From Protostelium mycophagum (Eukaryota; Evosea; Variosea; Protosteliida; Protosteliaceae), in contig MZNV01001034.1 of assembly GCA_002081555.1 (NCBI GenBank), forward strand, positions 1 to 26,566: a DNA stretch of 26,566 nt, written 5' to 3'. How positions within the stretch are numbered: the first letter of the stretch is position 1; each line of letters opens with the position of its first letter. The notes under the pieces are model-generated. The model saw nothing but the letters and a program-made list of their open reading frames with translations. It made no database searches and was not told where the DNA came from. This document shows positions 19,034-26,566 of this stretch, piece by piece. The translations under genes were made by a program, and so were the position numbers.

Positions 19034-19210
19034 TTAGTCAGCAGCTTGGCTGTCAGTACCGTGGGATCCCTCAGACATGCTGGTGTTGACCCCTTCAAAA
19101 GATGGATGAGTGACCATCTTTCCATCAACGTCATTCGGTTGCGACATCTGCTCTGGCAGATTCTTTTGTGTCTCAGTTCCTTCTACGGTGGGTTCTGGTT
19201 TTGTGGACAT
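19034..19210 (-). CDS. small polar protein, 58 aa, unknown
   Basis: A single-exon frame from ATG 19210 to TAA at 19034-19036. The sequence is hydrophilic (MSTKPEPTVEGTETQKN at the start, SEGSHGTDSQAAD at the end), with no Trp, Cys, Arg or Tyr. An AATAAA follows 50 bp downstream, and the start is divergent from the F-box gene across 157 bp, a layout like the other divergent pair here. No family is recognised. It could be an intrinsically disordered protein or a chance frame. Confidence 0.4.
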   Translation of the reverse strand: MSTKPEPTVEGTETQKNLPEQMSQPNDVDGKMVTHPSFEGVNTSMSEGSHGTDSQAAD

Positions 19211-19367
19211 CTTTGGTATTCACCAAGGCGGGGTGAGGCTGATGGGATTTCTTGTGATTTTTGATCACGTTTTAATGTATTCATCTACAACTTGTACCGA
19301 TCTCGACCTTGGGAAGAATTGTGTTTTTTACGTAAGAGATATTTCCCAAGATTGGGAAGAGCAGATA

Positions 19368-21268
19368 ATGAAGAGGATCGGAAGAGCCCTTGCTTCTCTG
19401 TTGCAGAAAGAAGATAATGTACCTGAAGCCTTTGAGGAACAACAAATCGAGGATGCGGATGCTGAGACTGGCTTCGGCTGTCTTCCATTAGATATGTGCG
19501 AAATCATCTTCAATTTGCTGATCAAGAAGTCGGATACAGCATATCCAATTCCAAAACAAGATTACATCGCCAATCTAGTGAGTTCTTCTCTTCATTTCTG
19601 TCTGTTGAAACAAATACAAGATGCTCGTCAGTCGCGCCACGCATCGAGCCTTCAGACCTTCATATGACAATCTGATTTACAAAGAGTGGTCTTGTTCTAC
19701 CACTTCCGCCTCAAGATGGGAGCACCTCCTCCCTCGTCCAGACCTCGCAGCCCTCATCTTCGCCATGTTTCTCTACACTTCTTCAGAAGCCAGCTCAAAG
19801 ACTTTGTCTGTTGTGAATAAGTGCATGCCGCTGTTTGTGAATCTCAAAGCAGTTTTCATCATCCCTCTCGATTACAAATCCCAAGGATTCCAGAAAATCA
19901 AGTTGCCTGTGGGCGTGGAGAAGCTCAAGGTGGGGAAATCCAAGAGTTCGTTGGTTCTGGCAGATGCAAGGTATGGCATTCAAGAGTTATCCTTGCAGCA
20001 CTCGGTACATGTCAAAACAGGCAAATGCAATAGTTGTCACCAATTTTCAGAATCATTGATTTCTGGGAATTTTTCCTCTCTATAATCCTGTTAGAACGTG
20101 ACCGTCCCTGTAAAGTGCCTGCTGAGAGTTTCTCCTGGCAATGATCGGGATTATGAGGCCATAATTCTGCGAAAATCAACTGTTTTAAAAATGGTGGAAA
20201 TGTTGTCTGGCCTTCGTACGCTTGTGTTCCGCGCCAAAACTCTTCAAAAACAATAACTTCATCAATAATCTTAAATTTGCGTAGATCTGTTCAAAACGAG
20301 TAATTTCAAGATGGTACAAACCTCTTTATTGTGCAGAATGATCAGCACTTACAGACGTAGGCATCTTCCTGGTCTCATTCCACCATCACTCAAGTCCTTC
20401 ATTACAGGTCTCTACGATTGGCCGAACTAAACTTAACCTTCTCAGCATCTGATTACCAAAATGCAGAGAAGTTAGAATGCCTACACCAGTGTGACTTGCT
20501 CGAACTTCACGTATCAAAAATGGAGACGTTTTCAGAATCAGTGTACGTGTGAAAAGAAACAATTGCGTCTGACGCGTTGTAGATGGCCCAACCTCACGCA
20601 CTTCTCAGTCAGCCTTCCACCACTGGTAGAATTGCAAGCGCAAATGAATCCGCTGACGAGATGACAGAGAGATCTGACACTGTCGAAATTCTTGTACGCG
20701 CATCCATCTATCACACATTTCGTTCTACTGAAAGTGATGCCAGAACAATTCATCCAATACGCTCTACCAAATCTCCAGAAGTTACGCGTCATGCATTTTG
20801 AATCCTTAATTCCCCTTTCTCATCCATTGTCAAACGGTAGTACCACCACATCATTGGTATTTTCTGACGTGTACAGGCTCGTACCGACCTCTCAACACCA
20901 TAAAGATCTTACTGGAAGTGACATCGGAGACTTTGGGCAGGTTGTCAGACCAATTTGCTCATCTACAACGCTTTCCTGACCTCAAAAAACTGCTCATACA
21001 TAGATATAGAAGTGACAAGGACCCTATGGACAGGCTCATACTCCATAAGCCTGATACTATGGAATACAACTCCTTTGCGGTGGCGTTGATAGATTTGGGA
21101 ACGAAGCTTTTGACAGACCATCCTTCAATGCAGAGATTAGATATTATGTTTCAAGAGAGCACAATGAGCATCAGAAAGACGGACGGCAGAATCGGTCACG
21201 AGATAATGGCAGGAAGGAAGCCGTGGGATTGGCGTTGGGAGAGCAAACAGTGGAACAATAAAAACTGA
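19368..21268 (+). CDS. F-box/leucine-rich-repeat-like protein, 492 aa
   Basis: Eight exons: 19368-19577, 19621-20004, 20095-20225, 20355-20407, 20446-20542, 20583-20625, 20668-20836, 20877-21268 (1479 nt, in phase). Residues about 36-92 look like an F-box: FGCLPLDMCEIIFNLL, then LMLVSRATHRAFRPSYDNLI and YKEW. The rest consists of irregular leucine-rich segments (GIQELSLQHS, LLELHVSKME, WPNLTHFSVSLPPL, LPNLQKLRVMHFE, FPDLKKLLIH). F-box proteins of this kind hand substrates to SCF ubiquitin ligases through Skp1; the LRR part would choose the substrate. The exon boundary at 20225/20355 is the weakest, with alternative acceptors nearby. The tail (DGRIGHEIMAGRKPWDWRWE) is basic and Trp-rich. Confidence 0.7.
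21257..21262 (+). terminator. polyadenylation signal inside the last codons
   Basis: AATAAA lies just before the TGA of the F-box/LRR gene (in the codons for Asn-Asn-Lys). A second AATAAA stands at 21575-21580, which would give a 300-base 3' UTR. Confidence 0.35.
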
Positions 21269-21334
21269 AGTGCAAACGTGTCACAGATTGTTTGTGCGCG
21301 GTGTTGAAGATTTTCTTCTTCGGGATGGTTGCTT

Positions 21335-21438
21335 ACCGTGTCGAGTCGTAAATGTGCAGGTCCTTTTTGCATTCCCTCAACAAACCCTTCTTTTGCGGTT
21401 CTAATTTCTGAGGGGAAGAACATCGCCCCGTACTCCTA
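21335..21438 (-). CDS. possible internal exon of an unresolved small gene
   Basis: On the minus strand a good acceptor (CCGGCTTTAG) is followed by an open stretch reading EYGAMFFPSEIRTAKEGFVE and on to GPAHLRLDT, then a consensus donor GTAAGC. An upstream minus-strand ATG near 21572 (MSTLYSPSFSRKRVVI, then GTAAAG) could be exon 1. Any further exon would run into the F-box gene on the opposite strand. The plus strand of the same region also has a short coding-like frame ending near 21581. I cannot decide between them. The remaining sequence of 21269-21681 shows nothing else. Confidence 0.28.
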
Positions 21439-21681
21439 AAGCCGGGAAGGTGATCATCAACTTCCAGCACATAAGGCTAACTCTGCTTAAGAAGTTCTGT
21501 CGATGAGCGATTTGGCCTTTACGATCACTACACGTTTCCGGGAAAAAGATGGAGAATACAGTGTAGACATTGACAATAAATGAGGCCTAAATTGCGTTGT
21601 GTTGCAAGCTCATTTAATTGTGATGTTTAAAAATTTCAAATTGAAATCTAGAATGATAAAACAGTTGTATAACCACTTGAT

Positions 21682-22441
21682 TTAGAGGCAGATTGCTGTT
21701 GTACAGAACAATGCAAAGAGGGATGTAAGAGCGTCCCACTTCAGAACCCAAGCGCTTCCTTTTTGGTCAGATGTGCTGTTGGGGGTGTATGAGCTTGATG
21801 GAACTTCTATTGTGATGTTCTGTGGTATCACTGAGAGATGTGTGACATTGATGCCAGCGATCATCAAGGCATGAGAATTGTAAAGAGACAATATTCGCGT
21901 GACGAACTGGAATGGCTGAGTCATCAATACTGCGATGATCTTACCTGTGTTGATGCTGTGCTTGTGAAATAGAAGCTAACTGAAAGATTGTGAAATTGAG
22001 TGAAGACTATGTCACCCGAGCTAATGTTCAATAAAGAGGCGATGCTGCACACAGGTTAGAGGCACCTGACGGCACGTACATTACCTGTTTTGTAGTGCGG
22101 ATTTTTCAGGGAAAGCCTCACTGATTGTGACAACCTGAACTTCATCATGATTTCTTGGGGTGACCTCATCTTACTTCTGTGGTGATGTTCTTTAAGCATG
22201 CACTTAGAGGACAGTCTGTGATGGGATCGATGATGCTTCCTGACTTTGCATCTGGGGGACACTGAATCAACAAAACAAAAAGTGGACAGATTCTTAGGGG
22301 TGTTGTCGAGGAACTGGCCGGAGTGGAGGTGTCATTTGTGATTATTGCGCTGCATAGAATGAACTCTGTTTGGCATCAATCAGTAGCAGTGGTGGGAGGC
22401 TCACGTGACACGAGATGGAAGAGAAGGCAACCCCAACGCAT
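21682..22441 (-). CDS. small GPI-anchored surface glycoprotein, 203 aa
   Basis: Five exons (minus): 22441-22405, 22365-22175, 22134-22085, 22044-21945, 21915-21682 (612 nt, in phase). The signal peptide is residues 1-19 (MRWGCLLFHLVSQFILCSA). A Ser/Thr-rich stretch follows (NDTSTPASSSTTP), then a Cys-containing ectodomain (CPPDAKSG, DCPLSACLKN). There are many N-glycosylation sequons (NDT, NIT, NIS, NLS, NVT, NST). The C-terminus is a Ser-rich spacer and a hydrophobic tail with no cytoplasmic charge (WDALTSLFALFCTTAICL), the signature of a GPI-attachment signal. The introns are 29-40 bp. The ectodomain family is not recognised. The second exon reads straight through a T-rich stretch near 22270-22300 that could be an intron in another model. 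Confidence 0.6.
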
Positions 22442-22961
22442 GGTATTCGTGCTATCACCAAATGACGGATCTGCTCGTTGTTTTTTGTCAATTCACAAAA
22501 ACACAAGGCATTCATCAAATCCTCATAACTAACACCAACCCCTTGACAGAGCTGATCATAGTCATCATCTGTTACTTCTGTTTTGACGGGTTAAAGTTCC
22601 TGATCTCAGAAGATCATCCGAAGATATTCGGCGACAGAGACATGATTGATTCACTAGATGGTACCTTCAAGGGCTAATTGCATTCAACTCGCTCGATCTT
22701 CCAATCAGAAACATCTTATGAGATTTTAATTTTAAAGAACAGACCAAAAATCAACTTTTGCGCGCTTGTTCCGTCCATTTGAATTTTGAAACCTCAGTGC
22801 GATTCTCCGCTTATGAGAGGGCTCTTTTCGTGCAATCACATCAAAAGCAGCCACCCATTAAGATCACGAATGTACAGACGTCGACAATCTACATTGCCGA
22901 AATGGCGCGAAAATTTATTTCCTCACAGCGGCCGTCCAACAGCGCTGTCAGTCAGCTCTTG
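22442..22961. promoter_or_regulatory. intergenic region between the GPI protein and CDK genes
   Basis: 520 bp, upstream of the GPI-protein start and downstream of the CDK stop. It contains an E2F-like site (TGGCGCGAAAA, 22903-22913, reading TTTTCGCGCCA on the minus strand) and the CDK polyadenylation signal (TTTATT, 22914-22919). Open frames on both strands around 22450-22680 show no domain, and I make no gene call there. Confidence 0.35.
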
Positions 22962-24362
22962 TCATTGAGAGATGTCTCCGTATTGCCTCATGCTGTTGAA
23001 ATATGGGTGTTTTAATGCCTTCTTTGCCGTGATGCGTTTCGTGGGGTCGTATTGCAACATTTCCTGAAAATGTCATTCTACAACGTTGTTTTGGGTGAAG
23101 GGTGCAGTCTTTGGTCGTTTCAATGAAACAAAAATACATCCTAATACTCTAAACATCTTCTGAACGCGTTTGCCTTCCAGCTCAAAATTACTCGGGAAAA
23201 ACTCACCAACAACAGGTGATACCCCGATTCTTCAAGCCCAGGGACGAACTTCTTGATGTCGTCCCTCTTCCACTGCGGAAACTGGGGCGAAAAATTGGAC
23301 ATTTGACTGAAATTAGGCCAGATCTCGTTGTTGGGGGTACCGAGGATGTGGAAGATACGGTAGAGCTGCGTGATTTAGCGTGATGAAGTCACGGAAGGGT
23401 GTTGTAGTGCTGGGCTGCGGCTGTGCCGCTGATGATTTAGAGGTGTTTATTGTGGCTTTGTTGCTGTGTGCAGAGGCTTGTGGCTCTGCCGGCAGAATTT
23501 TTTTGCTTTTTTGTGAAGCACCTCAACCACTGCCGAGACGATTTCAAGAGGTCAAGTACTACAAATACAAAAGGAGAGATAAGCACCTGGTCGATATCAC
23601 AATCGCCTTGGAAGAGAGCGCGAAGAGTTGTCATCTCTGCGAAAATGCAACCGATGGCCCAGACATCCACCGGTGTGGCGTACATCTTCGACCCCATCAA
23701 GAGTTCGGGTGCACGGTACCATAGCGTGATGACCTTCGACAAGTTAACGAGGAATTTTCCCGCCATTGAAATCACCTCTTTTGTGTAGGGACGCATGGGA
23801 ACACCAAAAGCTCTTCCAAGACCAAAATCGGCCAGTTTCAGAGCTCCGGTGTTGTCTATGAGTATGTTTTGTGGTTTGATATCTCTGTGTAGAATACGAT
23901 GGGAATGGCAGTAGGCGATAGATTGAATGAGCTGATACAAATAGCTCTGTTGGGCATCAATAAATCATAACATGAAGTTGAGGGCACCTTCACGAGAGCA
24001 GGTTGTATGCTGTCCACTGCGTCTATGTACTTCTTCAAATCACGATCCAGGAACTCAAAAACCAGAAATAAACGATTGGAAACCGTGATCACATCCTCTA
24101 ACCTTCGTTTTGTTAGATAATCACGAACCTCTCAATAGACTACTCACTTGACGATGTTGGGATGTTCGAGCTCTCTCAATAAGGCGACCTCTCTTAACGA
24201 TGTGGCTGGTATTCCATCTCCATTAGAATCTAGATTTATCCTCTTTAATGCAAAAATTTTATCTGTCGTCTTCTCTCTGGCTTTATACACCATACCATAT
24301 GTACCCTCTCCCAACTTTTCTAGGATCTCGAATCTCGCCATAGCTCCTTCATTCTTTGCCAT
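22962..24362 (-). CDS. cyclin-dependent kinase, CDK1/CDK5-like, with PATSLRE motif, 302 aa
   Basis: Six exons (minus): 24362-24148, 24102-23988, 23946-23776, 23733-23587, 23365-23207, 23063-22962 (909 nt). A complete Ser/Thr kinase of normal CDK length: Gly-loop [11 protein letters not shown] with the inhibitory Thr21/Tyr22 pair, catalytic Lys40, cyclin-binding helix PATSLRE (52-58) in place of [15 protein letters not shown] (Asp132), DFG (Asp150), activation-loop Thr165 in [17 protein letters not shown], then [13 protein letters not shown] and [17 protein letters not shown]. The DFG is followed by LGRAFG where most CDKs have LARAFG. CDKs drive cell-cycle steps with a cyclin partner; whether this is the mitotic CDK or a CDK5-type paralog cannot be settled here. 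The 221-bp fourth intron carries a GC hairpin. MARFEIL (residue 8) is an alternative start. Confidence 0.95.
23417..23429. repeat. GC hairpin (GCGGC-TGT-GCCGC) in a CDK intron
   Basis: A perfect inverted repeat in the 221-bp intron 23366-23586. A related GTGGCTCTGCCGGC follows at about 23479-23492. It is the same kind of element as in the CMF-like and paladin introns. Confidence 0.6.
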
Positions 24363-24427
24363 GTCTATTATAGTTTCGTATTTCTTTCACTTCTATTTCG
24401 ATCTTCCTCTGTATGGTGTCCCTCCGA

Positions 24428-24436
24428 GCGGGAAAA
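24428..24436. promoter_or_regulatory. E2F-like site upstream of the CDK gene
   Basis: GCGGGAAAA (TTTTCCCGC on the minus strand) fits the E2F consensus. It lies 66 bp upstream of the CDK start, within the 244-bp gap 24363-24606. Nothing else is recognised in the gap. Confidence 0.4.
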
Positions 24437-24603
24437 ATAATTTGAAGGCCAGAAAAGCCCGCCAGAATGTCGACACACAGAATGCGAACTACACTCACCT
24501 TAGAGGACCTCTTCAACATCCAACATGACCTCAGCACGCCTTTAGAGTTATGAGAGGTGCACGACAAAGATCATGAGTGCAAACTGGACAAAAATCAAGG
24601 ATG

Positions 24604-24611
24604 AATTTATT
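24604..24611 (-). terminator. polyadenylation signal overlapping the stop codon
   Basis: On the minus strand AATAAA overlaps the TAA of the fucose-transporter gene (plus-strand TTTATT at 24606-24611). Confidence 0.45.
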
Positions 24612-25998
24612 TCTTCGTGTCATTGTGAGTGAGAGGAAGTTGTGGTTCTGTGGTCTTCTTCATCTCATTATATCTAACACTCGAGTAGTAAGCCGATCCT
24701 GCGATCACCAACACGATTCCAATTCCATTCTGACTCTTTCAGTAATGTCTTAAAATAGGATTTCTCTGCCTACCATCATGGAGATCTCATTCTGGTAGAT
24801 GACAAAGGCAAAAAGAGTCTGGAGGCAAGCCTTGAGTGTGCCAGAGATGTTGTTTGTCAGAGGCGATGTGTATTTGATCTGGAGGAACACGGCGATGTTG
24901 ATCAGAAATCTGAAGATGATCTCAGCCTCGAAAGGAAGAATTGTTGTAAATTACCCAAAGATACCAGTGATGGTCAAATTGAACCAGGTTGTGAAGGAAT
25001 AAAAGAGTGGGTTCTTGAAGAGCTCATTCGCCTCACCCATTAGCCAGATCGTGGGGAACATAAGCACAATAGAGATGGCAGTGTTGTAAATCAGAAGACG
25101 CCACTGGTCTCCTCCCACAGCTGCCATCACCTTCAAAAGCTCAGATGACAGTCATACAAACATCCCGCTTCACATGTTCAAAATTCAAATCTCACCTTCT
25201 TCACGTATATTCCGTAGAGAGAGACAAAAGCTGAAGAGATGACTCCATAAATGAGACCAAGCCATTGGAAGTTGGCTTCTCCAATGGAACCAATAAGAAA
25301 TCCAAGTGTGACGACAGCACAGGCTTGGATTGCAGCAAAAGAGGTGGGTTGTCCCAAAATGGTGTATGTGAAGATGATTGTGAAGACGATTGTGAGACTG
25401 CGAACCACCTCAAACATTATTTAATGGTGGCTGATGATATAACGCTTAAAGCCCATACCTGGTAAAAGGTGACCTCTACAAAAGCGAGACACAAATTATT
25501 AAAGGCGACCATTCCTACAAAGATGACAGCGAGTGGAAGCACCTGGTTGCTTGATCAAAACGAAGTGTCATGATACATATGCACAGCACCAACCTTTTGT
25601 GCAATAACTGGGTTAAACTCCAAGGGAGGAATCAGAGATAAAGCTTGATTTCTGATATGATGAGTCATTAAGAATTGAATTCACCTTACTTCTTTCCCAG
25701 CTCACCAAGAATACCCACGATCACGAGGGCAACAACGAGTTGGTACCAAGTGACGAAGAGAGGATAGGAGAATTTGGAGCTCATGATGTTCTTGTTCAAG
25801 AAGACCAAAGCGATCGACACGAAGAAATAGAATCCAACAACAGAGAAGATTCTCATCCTTCATTTTTTAACCATCAAACTCCCGAATTTATACTACTCAC
25901 GTTTGAGAATAGAGGACATCAGCATTTTGATTTTGAACACTCTTGGAAGGGTTCGGTTCACTCGTCACCTCTGGTTCTGTATCTTTGCGAGAGGACAT
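24607..25998 (-). CDS. SLC35C1: GDP-fucose transporter (SLC35C1 family), 351 aa
   Basis: Eight exons (minus): 25998-25901, 25857-25690, 25651-25594, 25542-25459, 25408-25196, 25130-24955, 24909-24774, 24729-24607 (1056 nt). The protein is a multi-pass Golgi antiporter that exchanges GDP-fucose for GMP. A 33-residue polar N-terminus is followed by about ten hydrophobic segments. Diagnostic stretches are FVTWYQLVVALV, AFNNLCLAFVEVTFYQVVRS, SLYGIYVKKVMAAVGGDQW, and TSPLTNNISGTLKACLQT with the family's LTxNxSGTxKA motif. The C-terminus (YNEMKKT...) matches the family in place and length (human protein 364 aa). It implies fucosylated glycans on secreted or surface proteins in this organism. No lesions are seen. 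Confidence 0.92.
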
Positions 25999-26566
25999 TT
26001 TTGTGAATGGTGCGAAGAGGCTTTTGCCACTGTTGTAGTCCGTCAGTTTCTCATCACTACAACGAGACACTTGGACCGAACCCTTTCGCATCAACAGAGC
26101 TAAGGGCGAAGCCGACGAACACGTCAGCGAGGTGAATATTTATCCATTTGAATTTAAAAAATAAATTAAAGTTGAAGAAATCCACAGGAAAGATATTACC
26201 ATTCAGTTATTGTAATCATATTTAAATTATGGATATGAATTGAAAGATCAATAAAACAATTACCACAATAAATTAATGACATATTACTATCTCATTAGTT
26301 AATGATATCATAAGTAATTAAAATACAAATAAACTATTAACAGTGGAAATACAATAATTCAATTGAACAATATTATTTCAGTTTATTTTTCATATTAAAG
26401 GAAAGTGTCAGACATTGATGACATTACAACACAAATAAATTAATGGAATTTATTTGTAAGTTATTTCAACATTTAAATCAACATTGTTATTTATTATTAA
26501 AGTTTGCAAAATTACACATGTGCATTTACAACACACAATGCAGAAATTAGGAAGATTCATGTGTTC
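25999..26566. other. upstream and AT-rich intergenic sequence
   Basis: 25999 to about 26130 is probably 5' leader and promoter of the fucose-transporter gene. From about 26150 to the end the sequence is strongly AT-rich with many ATTAAT/AATAAA words and no frame worth calling. A perfect 11-bp-arm inverted repeat (ACAAATAAATT, 5-nt loop, AATTTATTTGT) lies at 26431-26457. Confidence 0.5.

Noticed and set aside
20626-20667. In-frame TGA in the F-box/LRR gene, suggesting a frameshift or pseudogene
   Set aside because: A 42-bp intron (GTAGAA...GACAG) with a CTGAC branch-like site removes it and keeps phase, so the gene looks intact.
23380-23788. Plus-strand frames of 112-114 aa
   Set aside because: Antisense shadows of CDK exon 23733-23587 and part of 23946-23776, plus the hairpin-bearing intron.
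26150-26566. Possible origin, centromere-like or organellar insert in AT-rich DNA
   Set aside because: AT-richness and one short inverted repeat are the only evidence; no gene, known repeat or organellar sequence is recognisable.
1-26566. Transposon, retroelement, CRISPR or bacterial operon content
   Set aside because: No transposase, reverse transcriptase, integrase or capsid motifs, no regularly spaced identical repeats and no Shine-Dalgarno-led operons were seen on either strand.

Overview
This window is nuclear DNA from a compact, intron-dense eukaryote. It carries nine multi-exon protein genes that I could trace exon by exon, with reading phase kept across every junction. By these models they hold about 91 GT-AG introns in about 13.1 kb of coding sequence. 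Most introns are 37-70 bp. Intergenic gaps are mostly 70-600 bp, and several AATAAA signals overlap or nearly touch stop codons. The gene set and intron style suggest an amoebozoan, perhaps a protostelid-like amoeba: a hydrolase resembling Dictyostelium conditioned medium factor, a three-domain paladin, an F-box/LRR protein and a GDP-fucose transporter. This placement is inference; no taxonomic marker was searched.

Layout: (1) 1-1111, a small secreted-peptide gene and upstream sequence. (2) 1112-4269 (+), a 15-exon secreted alpha/beta-hydrolase, CMF-like. (3) 4337-12486 (-), a 31-exon paladin with three phosphatase-type domains, tail-to-tail with gene 2. Its introns hold a 5S rRNA-like gene (9201-9315, same strand), two 75-bp direct repeats, a tandem hairpin array and a 14-bp tandem repeat. 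(4) 12487-12601, a 115-bp divergent promoter with a TGACGTCA palindrome and a CCAAT box. (5) 12602-14067 (+), mitochondrial NADH-cytochrome b5 reductase. (6) 14398-15067 (+), a low-complexity protein rich in CDK-type sites behind an E2F-like promoter motif. (7) 15586-18330 (-), a CMGC-type protein kinase. (8) 18513-19210, two very small candidate genes. (9) 19368-21268 (+), an F-box/leucine-rich protein. (10) 21682-22441 (-), a small GPI-anchored glycoprotein. (11) 22962-24362 (-), a CDK1-like kinase with a PATSLRE cyclin-binding motif. (12) 24607-25998 (-), a GDP-fucose transporter. (13) 26000-26566, AT-rich sequence.

The genes do not form one pathway. Two loose themes appear. The CDK and the CDK-site-rich protein both have E2F-like promoter motifs. 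The CMF-like hydrolase, GPI protein, small secreted protein and fucose transporter all concern the secretory pathway or cell surface. The most unusual material is in the introns: a GCGGC-N-GCCGC hairpin recurs in seven of the ten longest introns of three unrelated genes, and a GAAATTTC motif recurs in short ones. This looks like a family of intron-associated repeats, possibly introner-like. I saw no CRISPR, no tRNA, and no retroelement or DNA transposon coding sequence.
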